Assembly: GCA_938018045.1 (NCBI GenBank)
Contig: CALIIP010000247.1
Location: 1 to 6,984, forward strand
Direction of reading: 5' to 3'
Length of the DNA stretch: 6,984 bases
Source: an uncultured Flavobacteriaceae bacterium
GTDB taxonomy: Bacteria > Bacteroidota > Bacteroidia > Flavobacteriales > Flavobacteriaceae
The notes under the pieces were generated by a model. The model was given only the letters and a program-made list of their open reading frames with translations. It searched no databases and was not told where the DNA came from. Numbering within the stretch: the stretch's first letter is position 1; each line of letters opens with the position of its first letter. Shown in pieces: positions 1 to 6,295 of this stretch. A program made the translations under genes and the position numbers.

Positions 1-545
1 CCAAGAGAACTTGTAAGTATATAAAATTTAGACAACTCACTGAACAGCCTATTTTTAGCATTGTTTTTTAAACTAGAATTTTCAATCTTTTTTAACACAG
101 ATTTCTTTACAGTTTCTTTAATTGCATTGTAATCTTTTGCCTCAAAAGGATTTAAAAAATCAGCCTGAATATCATAATATTCAAAATCAGGATTTAAAGT
201 AATATCTTCTTCAGGAATTGAAGTAATACGCACTGTTTTATTAAGTTCATCAATGTCATATTCCAATTTACTTAAATCATAAGAAATCGTAACATCTGTA
301 TTTACAACAACCAACGCCTTTTTTTCTGCCGTAAAATATTGTCCGAATATATCTTTTGAATTTTTGTAATTAAAAACTTCGCTAAAATGTCCTTCTGTAA
401 CAACTAATTTTCCAACATTTTTAAGTTGTTTCTGAATAAGTGAAGAGCCTTCTTTTAAAATAATAGTGTCTTTTTTACTATCACAATATCTAAACCCAAA
501 AAGTAAAATGGATGTTACAAATACTCCTAATAAAAATTTACGCAT
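1..545 (-). CDS. DUF4230 family membrane-anchored protein (partial, 3' end beyond window)
   Basis: The reading frame is open for 181 codons from an ATG at 545-543 down to the window edge, so the C-terminus is missing, probably by only a few tens of residues. Residues 4-18 are a hydrophobic segment after MRK, fitting a single N-terminal membrane anchor or signal. Cys21 sits in FRYC, which is not a lipobox. The body resembles DUF4230: a short charged region (about 25-45), then a beta-rich part with VVTEGHF (48-54), SKDIFGQYF (63-71), KKALVVVNTDVTISYDLSKL (75-94) and TVRITSIP (104-111), then FEYYDIQADF (121-130) and a helical tail. The biochemical role of DUF4230 is unknown; the topology suggests a protein facing the periplasm. 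It starts 29 bp after the dusB stop on the same strand and is probably the last or a late gene of that operon. The family assignment is from recognition of motif layout, not from a search. Confidence 0.8.
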   Translation of the reverse strand, partial: MRKFLLGVFVTSILLFGFRYCDSKKDTIILKEGSSLIQKQLKNVGKLVVTEGHFSEVFNYKNSKDIFGQYFTAEKKALVVVNTDVTISYDLSKLEYDIDELNKTVRITSIPEEDITLNPDFEYYDIQADFLNPFEAKDYNAIKETVKKSVLKKIENSSLKNNAKNRLFSELSKFYILTSSL

Positions 546-574
546 GCTGTTCTTTTCTTGTAAATTTAGTGAAT

Positions 575-1555
575 TTACCCAAACTTCTGCAAAACCTCGT
601 CAAATGCATCGAATACTTCTTGTGAAGAATTAGAAGTCACCATTTTCATTCTATATTCTTTAAAGTGAGGAATACCTTTAAAATAAGTAGCATAATGACG
701 TCTTGTTTCTAAAACACCTTGCATCTCACTTTCCTTCCAATCAATCTCCATTTGCAAGTGCCTTTTGGCAGTTTCTACTCTCTGCGCAATAGTAATTTCT
801 GGTAAATGTTCTCCTGTTTCAAAAAAGTGCTTTACTTGCTTAAAAAACCAAGGATTACCAATACTAGCACGACCTATCATTGCGCCATCTAAACCATATT
901 TGTCACGCATTTCTAGTGCTCTTTCAGGAGTATTTACATCTCCGTTTCCAAAAATTGGAATGTGCATTCTTGGATTGTTTTTTACTGCTGCAATTGGATT
1001 CCAGTCTGCATCACCCTTATACATTTGAGCACGTGTGCGACCATGAATAGAAATAGCTGCACATCCTACATCTTGTAATCTTTCTGCAACCTCAACAATC
1101 TTTATTGAATTGTGATCCCAGCCTAAACGTGTTTTTACTGTAACTGGTAAATTTGTTCTCTTTACCATTTCTGCAGTCAACTTTTCCATCAAACAGATAT
1201 CTTTTAAGATTCCTGCTCCAGCACCTTTTGATACTACTTTCTTTACAGGACACCCAAAATTAATATCTATAATATCTGGTTTTGATCGCTCAACAATATC
1301 AATAGTTTGAAGCATACTTTCCAAGTTTGCTCCAAAAATTTGAATTCCAACAGGTCTTTCTTTTTCGTAGATATCGAGTTTTTTAACGCTCTTTGCAGCG
1401 TCTCTAATCAATCCTTCAGAAGAAATGAATTCTGTATACACAACATCTGCGCCTTGCTCTTTACACAACGCACGAAATGGCGGATCACTTACGTCTTCCA
1501 TTGGCGCGAGCAACAATGGAAAATCTGGCAATTCTATGTTTCCTATTTTTACCAA
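575..1555 (-). CDS. dusB: tRNA-dihydrouridine synthase B (DusB), TTG start
   Basis: FMN-dependent enzyme that reduces specific uridines in the tRNA D-loop to dihydrouridine with NADPH, in the cytoplasm. The 326-residue length is normal. The TIM-barrel domain (about 10-245) shows APMEDVSD (17-24), which begins the FMN site, INFGCPVKK (98-106) with the catalytic Cys102, KTRLGWD (141-147) with the FMN-contacting Lys141, HGRTR (171-175), GNGD (203-206) and MIGRASIGNPW (226-236) for phosphate binding. The C-terminal part (about 255-326) is the helical tRNA-binding domain. The start is a TTG: an in-frame stop lies eight codons upstream, no ATG or GTG lies between, and the first internal ATG (residue 19) would remove the FMN motif. 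The gene lies 53 bp after the M28 peptidase gene on the same strand. TATATTTT at 1576-1569 on the minus strand is one base off the Bacteroidota -7 element and could be a weak internal promoter. Confidence 0.96.
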   Translation of the reverse strand: MVKIGNIELPDFPLLLAPMEDVSDPPFRALCKEQGADVVYTEFISSEGLIRDAAKSVKKLDIYEKERPVGIQIFGANLESMLQTIDIVERSKPDIIDINFGCPVKKVVSKGAGAGILKDICLMEKLTAEMVKRTNLPVTVKTRLGWDHNSIKIVEVAERLQDVGCAAISIHGRTRAQMYKGDADWNPIAAVKNNPRMHIPIFGNGDVNTPERALEMRDKYGLDGAMIGRASIGNPWFFKQVKHFFETGEHLPEITIAQRVETAKRHLQMEIDWKESEMQGVLETRRHYATYFKGIPHFKEYRMKMVTSNSSQEVFDAFDEVLQKFG

Positions 1556-1596
1556 TTCTAGATGCTTTAAAATATATTATTGATTGTTTTTTGGCT

Positions 1597-1609
1597 GTCG
1601 TCCTACGAC
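1597..1609. other. small hairpin at the stop codon of the M28 peptidase gene
   Basis: GTCGT (1597-1601) and ACGAC (1605-1609) form a perfect 5-bp inverted repeat with a 3-nt loop. It overlaps the last base of the TAG stop (1611-1609) of the peptidase gene. Neither strand has a T-run right after the stem, so it is not a standard intrinsic terminator. It could mark an mRNA processing or stability point between the peptidase and dusB, or be chance. Confidence 0.3.
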
Positions 1610-2829
1610 TAAAATGTTACTTGCGTTTTCAGTGTTTTTCCGTCTCTTAATACCTCAACAGTTGTTGTACTTCCTTTTTCAAATTTTGATAATCCAGTCA
1701 TATAACTCATCATATCTACAATTTCAATCTCTCCCATTTTTGTTACAACATCTCCTTTTACAATTCCTGCTTTGTGTGCAGGTTTATCATCAGTAACACC
1801 ATCAATACGCATTCCTTTTCCTTCAAATAAATAATCTGGAATTACTCCTAAAGTCACTTTAAATCTTGGTGCAGATTCTGATTCGTTTTTGGTCTTTTTA
1901 AATACCAATTTTCCATTATCATCCAAATCTGAAACTATAGAAAATATATAATCAGAAATTTTATACATTCCGTCATAATTCAATAATTCTTGATCGTCAG
2001 ATGGCTTGTGATAATCTTCGTGCTGACCTGTGAAAAAGTGCAATACAGGAATATCAGCCAAATAAAAAGATGTGTGATCTGATGGTCCAACTCCTGATTC
2101 CTTTTCTACCAAATTAAAATCATCATTTAAAGAACTAATTGTTTGTCTCCAAATAGCAGAAGTACCTGTTCCATATACTGCTAACGTGCTATCTTTTAAT
2201 CTACCAACCATATCCATATTGATCATATAGTTGATGTTTTTTGTTTCGATAGTTGCATTTTTTACAAAATAATTTGAACCTAAAAGCCCCATTTCTTCAC
2301 CTGAAAATGCCATAAAAAGATAATTATTATTTATGTTAGTCTTTTTTAATTTATCAGCCAAGTTTAACATCACTGCAACTCCACTTGCGTTGTCATCTGC
2401 ACCATTATGAATTGCTTTTTCTCCTCTATATAATGAACCTTCATTTCCATAACCTAAATGGTCATAATGAGCACCAATTACAACTGTATTTTCTGCTTTG
2501 TTGTCTATAAATCCTAAAACATTTCTTCCTGTTATTGATCCGTCTTCTTTTTGATCAATAAATTTTGCTTCAGAATGTGGTCCTGTTTTTGGCGTAAAAT
2601 TAAACTCTTGAAAATATCCATTTGTTCCTTTCGGAGAAATTCCTAATTTTTTAAAACGACTTGCAATAAATTCTGATGCCAAACGCTCACCTTCTGTTCC
2701 TGTTCCTCTTCCTTCTAATTTATCATCAGCCAAAAAAGTTACATCTTCTTTAATTATATTTGCATAATTATGTTCATCTTTGCATCCGAATAGCGATATA
2801 AAAATAACTAATAGCAATATTTTCTTCAT
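1609..2829 (-). CDS. M28 family zinc aminopeptidase/carboxypeptidase-like lipoprotein with C-terminal PDZ domain
   Basis: Predicted two-zinc exopeptidase of 406 residues, exported and lipid-anchored. The signal MKKILLLVIFISLFGC puts the lipobox cysteine at 16. The next residues, KDE, match the K-(D/E)2 lipoprotein export signal described in Capnocytophaga, so a surface location is plausible. The M28 domain (about 22-300) carries GAHYDHLG (119-126; ligand His121, Asp123), NGADDNASG (142-150; bridging Asp145), SGEE (176-179; catalytic Glu178, ligand Glu179), NMDMVG (204-209; Asp206), SDHTSF (250-255) and EDYHKPSDD (271-279; ligand His274). All expected catalytic residues are present. Residues about 323-405 form a PDZ domain (GVTDDKPAHKAGIVKGD). 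The frame stays open upstream to a TTG at 2874, but ATG 2829 is preferred because it begins the signal peptide and because the putative transcription start lies inside the extension. Substrate unknown. First gene of the likely peptidase-dusB-DUF4230 operon. Confidence 0.9.
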   Translation of the reverse strand: MKKILLLVIFISLFGCKDEHNYANIIKEDVTFLADDKLEGRGTGTEGERLASEFIASRFKKLGISPKGTNGYFQEFNFTPKTGPHSEAKFIDQKEDGSITGRNVLGFIDNKAENTVVIGAHYDHLGYGNEGSLYRGEKAIHNGADDNASGVAVMLNLADKLKKTNINNNYLFMAFSGEEMGLLGSNYFVKNATIETKNINYMINMDMVGRLKDSTLAVYGTGTSAIWRQTISSLNDDFNLVEKESGVGPSDHTSFYLADIPVLHFFTGQHEDYHKPSDDQELLNYDGMYKISDYIFSIVSDLDDNGKLVFKKTKNESESAPRFKVTLGVIPDYLFEGKGMRIDGVTDDKPAHKAGIVKGDVVTKMGEIEIVDMMSYMTGLSKFEKGSTTTVEVLRDGKTLKTQVTF

Positions 2830-2840
2830 AATATAAGTCT

Positions 2841-2858
2841 TAATTTTGTGCAAAATTA
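2841..2858. promoter_or_regulatory. Symmetric bidirectional promoter element between the M28 and PD40 genes
   Basis: The 18 bp TAATTTTGTGCAAAATTA form a perfect inverted repeat (8-bp arms, TG spacer). Each arm matches TAnnTTTG, the -7 element of the main sigma factor in Bacteroidota: one on the plus strand at 2841-2848, the other on the minus strand at 2858-2851. Starts about 6-7 nt downstream would give leaders of roughly 20 nt for the PD40 gene (ATG 2875) and about 15 nt for the M28 gene (ATG 2829). No clear -33 TTG is found at the usual distance on either strand. The palindrome could also be a repressor operator; the sequence alone cannot separate the two. Confidence 0.6.
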
Positions 2859-2874
2859 CTAATAAAATCAACAA

Positions 2875-3972
2875 ATGAAATATATTTATACACTTTTATT
2901 TATACCGTTACTTTTTTCTTGCAAGGTTGACAAAAAAGAAGTTCCCTCTTCAGAAAATGAGACTGAAATAGTTGAAAATTCACTTATTTTAGAAGGAGAA
3001 AAACATTTTAAATCATTAAAACAAATCACTTTTGGTGGTGATAATGCTGAAGCATATTGGAGTTTTGATGACAAGCAAATCGTATTTCAATCTAACAATA
3101 AAGAATGGGGTGTTGAATGTGATCAAATGTTTTTGATGAATGTTGGCGAAACTTTTGAAGATAAAATTCCGCCAATGTTAAGTACTGGAAAAGGAAGAAC
3201 TACATGTTCTTATTTCTTGCCAGACAATAAACATATTATCTACTCTTCAACACATCTTGGTGACGAAAAGTGTCCTGAAACTCCTATGAAAGTTAATGGG
3301 AAATACATTTGGCCTATTTATGATTCATACGATATTTTTGTCGCTGATTTAGAAGGAAATGTTGTAAAGCAATTGACTAATGAAATCGGTTATGACGCTG
3401 AACCTACTGTTTCTCCACAAGGTGATAAAATAGTTTTCACTTCAACTAGAAGTGGTGATATTGAATTATACACCATGAATATTGATGGAAGTGATGTAAA
3501 GCAAATAACCCACGAATTAGGGTATGATGGTGGTGCATTCTTTTCTCCAGACGGAACAAAATTAATTTTCCGTTCGTCAAGACCTAAAACGGATGAAGAA
3601 ATAAAAGAATATAAAGATTTATTGGCTCAAGGATTAGTGCAACCAACAGAAATGGAGCTATATATTTGTAATGCTGATGGTTCTGAATTACGTCAGTTAA
3701 CAAAAATGGGGAATGCAAATTGGAGTCCGTTTTTTCATCCTTCAGGAAAGAAAATTATCTTTTCATCTAACTTTGATAGTCCACGAGGATTTCCTTTTGA
3801 TTTATACATGATTGATATTGACGGGAAAAATTTAGAACGTATTACTTACGGAAAATCATTCAACGCTTTTCCAGTGTTTTCTAATGATGGGAAAAAATTA
3901 ATTTTCTCTTCAAATAGAAATAATGGTGGCGGAAAAGACACCAATCTTTTTATTGCTGAATGGCAAGATTAA
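2875..3972 (+). CDS. PD40/TolB-like beta-propeller lipoprotein
   Basis: Predicted exported lipoprotein of 365 residues with a six-bladed TolB-type propeller; probably a binding or scaffold protein rather than an enzyme. The signal MKYIYTLLFIPLLFSC puts the lipobox cysteine at 16, followed by a charged, Glu-rich linker (17-45). PD40-type repeats with the pattern xQLT...SPDGxKIxFxSxR recur at about 48-74, 110-125 (degenerate), 165-192, 208-236, 272-300 and 321-348. Clear examples are SPQGDKIVFTSTRSGDIELY (180-199) and SPDGTKLIFRSSR (224-236). An insertion at about 237-260 lies between blades. The N-terminal domain of true TolB is absent, so this is not the Tol-Pal component. It is divergent from the M28 peptidase gene across 45 bp and shares the symmetric promoter site, which suggests, but does not prove, a joint role at the cell envelope. 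An intrinsic terminator follows. Partner and ligand are unknown. Confidence 0.85.
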   Translation: MKYIYTLLFIPLLFSCKVDKKEVPSSENETEIVENSLILEGEKHFKSLKQITFGGDNAEAYWSFDDKQIVFQSNNKEWGVECDQMFLMNVGETFEDKIPPMLSTGKGRTTCSYFLPDNKHIIYSSTHLGDEKCPETPMKVNGKYIWPIYDSYDIFVADLEGNVVKQLTNEIGYDAEPTVSPQGDKIVFTSTRSGDIELYTMNIDGSDVKQITHELGYDGGAFFSPDGTKLIFRSSRPKTDEEIKEYKDLLAQGLVQPTEMELYICNADGSELRQLTKMGNANWSPFFHPSGKKIIFSSNFDSPRGFPFDLYMIDIDGKNLERITYGKSFNAFPVFSNDGKKLIFSSNRNNGGGKDTNLFIAEWQD

Positions 3973-4000
3973 AAAAGGATCAGTAAAAAACACCTTGTAT

Positions 4001-4043
4001 AATTTCCCCAACAAAGTTTAGAATTTTGTTGGGGAAATTTTTT
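4001..4043 (+). terminator. Intrinsic terminator after the PD40 lipoprotein gene
   Basis: Perfect 15-bp stem: 4001-4015 (AATTTCCCCAACAAA) pairs with 4025-4039 (TTTGTTGGGGAAATT). The 9-nt loop is 4016-4024, and a T-run covers 4038-4043. The GGGG/CCCC core followed by T6 is typical of Rho-independent termination on the plus strand. The minus strand has no T-run after the stem. It begins 28 bp after the stop codon and separates this gene from lepA. Confidence 0.92.
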
Positions 4044-4068
4044 ATAGATTAAAACCTATTAATAATAG

Positions 4069-4076
4069 TATATTTG
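4069..4076 (+). promoter_or_regulatory. Putative lepA promoter, -7 element TATATTTG
   Basis: TATATTTG is an exact match to the Bacteroidota -7 consensus TAnnTTTG. It lies after the terminator of the preceding gene and 21 bp before the lepA ATG at 4098. A start near 4082-4083 gives a leader of about 15 nt. No convincing -33 TTG is seen about 20 bp upstream. Confidence 0.6.
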
Positions 4077-4084
4077 CAAGTTGA

Positions 4085-4096
4085 ATGAAGAACTAG
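4085..4096 (+). other. Three-codon mini-ORF (M-K-N-stop) just before lepA
   Basis: ATG AAG AAC TAG occupies 4085-4096, and its stop ends one base before the lepA ATG at 4098, in a different frame. If transcription starts near 4083, this ATG would lie almost at the 5' end of the mRNA. It could affect lepA initiation, for example through re-initiation, but a sequence this short may well be chance. Confidence 0.2.
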
Positions 4097-4097
4097 G

Positions 4098-5894
4098 ATG
4101 AAGCACATTAGAAATTTTTGCATAATTGCACATATTGACCACGGAAAAAGCACGCTTGCCGATAGACTATTAGAATTTACAGGCGCTGTTACTGAAAGAG
4201 AGCAGAAAAATCAATTGTTAGATACTATGGATTTGGAACGCGAACGTGGAATTACCATAAAATCGCACGCGATTCAAATGGAATATACATATGAAGGTCA
4301 AGAATATGTTTTGAACCTTATTGATACTCCTGGACACGTAGATTTTTCTTATGAAGTTTCTCGTTCTATCGCAGCTTGTGAAGGAGCACTTTTAATTGTT
4401 GATGCTGCGCAAAGTATACAAGCACAAACAATTTCTAACTTATACCTTGCTTTAGAGAATGATTTAGAGATTATTCCTGTTTTAAACAAAGTAGATTTAC
4501 CAAGTGCCAATCCTGAGGAAGTTACAGATGATATTGTAGATTTATTAGGTTGTGAGGCTGAAGAAGTCATTCACGCAAGCGGAAAAACTGGTTTTGGAAT
4601 TGACAATATATTAAAAGCAGTTATTGAACGTATTCCTGCTCCAAAAGGAGATGTAGATGCTCCACTACAAGCACTAATTTTTGATTCTGTCTACAATACT
4701 TTTAGAGGAATTGAAACTTATTTTAGAGTCTTTAATGGAGAAATTAAAAAAGGACAAAAAATTAAATTTGTTGCAACCGAACAAGAATATTTTGCTGATG
4801 AAGTTGGAACATTGAAATTAGAACAAGTAGTAAAAAAATCTGTGAAAGCAGGAGATGTAGGCTATCTTATTACTGGAATCAAAACTGCAAAAGAAGTAAA
4901 AGTAGGAGATACAATTACGGATGCAGACAACCCAACAACTAATATTGTAGAAGGATTTGAAGATGTAAAACCAATGGTTTTTGCAGGAATATATCCTGTA
5001 GATACAGAAGATTACGAAGAGTTAAGAAACTCTATGGAAAAGTTACAGTTGAACGATGCTTCTTTAGTATTTCAACCAGAAAGTTCGGCAGCATTAGGTT
5101 TTGGTTTTCGATGTGGATTCTTAGGAATGTTGCACATGGAGATCATTCAAGAACGATTAGAACGTGAGTTCAATATGACCGTTATTACAACTGTTCCTAA
5201 CGTATCTTATCACGCTTTTACAAATAGAAAACCTGACGAAGCGTTTATATTAAATAATCCGTCAGATTTACCAGATCCATCGACAATTAATAGAATTGAA
5301 GAGCCTTATATCAAAGCAACTATAATTACAAAATCAGATTTTGTTGGGAATGTAATGTCATTGTGTATAGAAAAACGCGGAATGATTACCAATCAAACCT
5401 ATTTAACTACGCAACGTGTTGAATTGACATTTGATATGCCATTGGCAGAAATTGTTTTTGATTTTTATGATAGATTAAAAACTGTTTCGAAAGGATATGC
5501 TTCTTTTGACTATTCACCAATTGGTATGAGAGAGTCAAAATTAGTTCGTTTAGATATTCTTTTAAACGGAAATTCTGTAGATGCACTTTCAGCCTTAATT
5601 CACGCAGATAATGCGCAGAATATTGGTAAAAAGATGTGTGAAAAACTGAAAGAATTGATACCAAGACAACAATTTGATATTCCGATTCAAGCTGCAATTG
5701 GCGCAAAAATTATTTCTCGAGAAACTATCAAAGCACTTCGTAAAGATGTTACTGCAAAATGTTATGGAGGGGATATTTCTAGAAAAAGAAAATTACTTGA
5801 AAAGCAGAAAAAAGGTAAAAAACGTATGCGTCAAGTAGGAAATGTAGAAATTCCACAGCAAGCGTTTATGGCTGTTTTAAAGTTAAACGACTAA
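4098..5894 (+). CDS. lepA: Elongation factor 4 (LepA), ribosome-associated GTPase
   Basis: Translational GTPase that binds the ribosome and has been linked to back-translocation and to ribosome assembly or initiation; cytoplasmic and membrane-associated. Its 598 residues equal the family norm and the protein appears complete. The G domain (1-185) shows AHIDHGKST (11-19, P-loop), RERGITI (48-54, switch I), DTPGH (76-80, with catalytic His80), NKVD (130-133) and SGKTG (161-165; usually SAKTG). Domain II (about 190-285), EF-G-like domains III and V (about 290-485, including FGFRCGFLGMLHMEIIQERL) and the EF4-specific C-terminal domain (about 486-598, ending in Lys/Arg-rich segments and PQQAFMAVLK) follow in normal order. 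ATG 4098 is chosen because MKHIRNFCIIAHIDHGK matches the usual N-terminus. The gene has its own promoter and no adjacent co-directional partner; its usual partner lepB is not seen. No plus-strand intrinsic terminator follows directly. Confidence 0.98.
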   Translation: MKHIRNFCIIAHIDHGKSTLADRLLEFTGAVTEREQKNQLLDTMDLERERGITIKSHAIQMEYTYEGQEYVLNLIDTPGHVDFSYEVSRSIAACEGALLIVDAAQSIQAQTISNLYLALENDLEIIPVLNKVDLPSANPEEVTDDIVDLLGCEAEEVIHASGKTGFGIDNILKAVIERIPAPKGDVDAPLQALIFDSVYNTFRGIETYFRVFNGEIKKGQKIKFVATEQEYFADEVGTLKLEQVVKKSVKAGDVGYLITGIKTAKEVKVGDTITDADNPTTNIVEGFEDVKPMVFAGIYPVDTEDYEELRNSMEKLQLNDASLVFQPESSAALGFGFRCGFLGMLHMEIIQERLEREFNMTVITTVPNVSYHAFTNRKPDEAFILNNPSDLPDPSTINRIEEPYIKATIITKSDFVGNVMSLCIEKRGMITNQTYLTTQRVELTFDMPLAEIVFDFYDRLKTVSKGYASFDYSPIGMRESKLVRLDILLNGNSVDALSALIHADNAQNIGKKMCEKLKELIPRQQFDIPIQAAIGAKIISRETIKALRKDVTAKCYGGDISRKRKLLEKQKKGKKRMRQVGNVEIPQQAFMAVLKLND

Positions 5895-5928
5895 TTTTTT
5901 TCAAAAAAACTACTCTTAAAAATTAAAT

Positions 5929-5957
5929 AAAAAAACCCACTTAATCTCTTAAGTGGG
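5929..5957 (-). terminator. Intrinsic terminator pointing to the minus strand
   Basis: Perfect 9-bp stem: CCCACTTAA (5936-5944) pairs with TTAAGTGGG (5949-5957), with a 4-nt loop. On the minus strand the stem is followed directly by seven T (5935-5929), then ATTTAATT. On the plus strand it is followed by AAAATTGC, so it lacks the T-run needed to end lepA transcripts. Its orientation is opposite to the genes on both sides. Confidence 0.85.
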
Positions 5958-5996
5958 AAAATTGCTATGAAAAAGAATGTAGGATTTAACTCCTAC
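5929..5996 (-). ncRNA. Candidate small RNA of about 68 nt, minus strand, in the lepA downstream gap
   Basis: Read on the minus strand, the segment starts with a hairpin (GTAGGA, loop GTTAAA, TCCTAC; 5996-5979). A U- and A-rich single-stranded linker with CUUUUUCAUAGC follows (about 5978-5958), and it ends with an intrinsic terminator (5957-5929). A TAnnTTTG element (6010-6003) lies 6-7 nt before the 5' end. Promoter, 5' stem, linker and terminator thus line up into one compact unit without a useful minus-strand ORF. The layout is typical of a trans-acting regulatory RNA. No known RNA family is recognised. An alternative is the 3' end of a longer minus-strand transcript from further upstream in the gap. 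Confidence 0.5.
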
Positions 5997-6002
5997 AAGT
6001 AC

Positions 6003-6010
6003 CAAATGTA
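6003..6010 (-). promoter_or_regulatory. Minus-strand -7 element TACATTTG for the candidate small RNA
   Basis: TACATTTG (6010 to 6003 on the minus strand) is an exact match to TAnnTTTG. Transcription starting 6-7 nt downstream would begin at about 5997-5996, the base of the first hairpin of the proposed small RNA. No -33 TTG is evident about 20 bp upstream. Confidence 0.45.
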
Positions 6011-6011
6011 G

Positions 6012-6280
6012 AGAAAACTTTTTTAAAAAATCACATATATTTTATATTTTTTTAATAAAATCTATTTATATTTTTTTGACCGTTTTTTATTTCTTTTATC
6101 GTTGTTTATTGATGCAATTAAAATTTCATAACGCTATAAATCTATGTTTTATTAAAACCTTAAATAAATAAGGATTTAAAAAAAATTGAATTTTTTTTAA
6201 AATAAATAATTTTTGTGTTGATTTTTTTATTTCATTTGTAATATCTAAAGTTAAATTTAAAACTTTTAGCTGCGCATTAT
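6012..6280. other. Very A+T-rich intergenic stretch without a visible gene
   Basis: Long A and T runs dominate (for example around 6018-6075 and 6174-6235), and no ORF of meaningful length or exact TAnnTTTG element was found on either strand. One imperfect hairpin is present: CCTTA (6158-6162) with TAAGG (6169-6173). The stretch could act as curved upstream promoter DNA for the acidic-tail gene, but nothing specific can be called. Confidence 0.5.
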
Positions 6281-6288
6281 GAATTTTG
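6281..6288 (+). promoter_or_regulatory. Weak candidate promoter, -7-like GAATTTTG
   Basis: GAATTTTG differs from TAnnTTTG at the first base only. Its predicted start (about 6294-6296) falls at the 5' edge of the folded segment described at 6296-6374. With one mismatch and no -33 TTG, this is tentative. Confidence 0.25.
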
Positions 6289-6295
6289 TTTATGT

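Noticed and set aside
765..1028. Open frames opposite dusB, the M28 gene, the PD40 gene, lepA and the acidic-tail gene
   Set aside because: They lie within genes with clear protein homology on the other strand and show no plausible domain or start context of their own.
2830..2874. Fifteen-residue N-terminal extension of the M28 peptidase from TTG at 2874
   Set aside because: It would place MLILLVILHKIK before a complete lipoprotein signal peptide and cover the whole divergent promoter. ATG 2829 gives a normal signal.
2875..3972. Calling the PD40 protein TolB of the Tol-Pal system
   Set aside because: It is a lipoprotein without the TolB N-terminal domain, and no tol or pal gene is adjacent.
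5895..5909. T7-C-A7 palindrome right after lepA as a terminator
   Set aside because: The stem would be purely A-T with a 1-nt loop, which cannot form a stable hairpin.
6076..6081. TTGACC as a -35 box
   Set aside because: Bacteroidota main sigma factor uses a -33 TTG with TAnnTTTG, and no suitable -7 element follows at the right distance.
6158..6173. CCTTA/TAAGG hairpin as a terminator or RNA element
   Set aside because: Five weak base pairs in very A+T-rich DNA without a supporting T-run or adjacent gene end; expected by chance.
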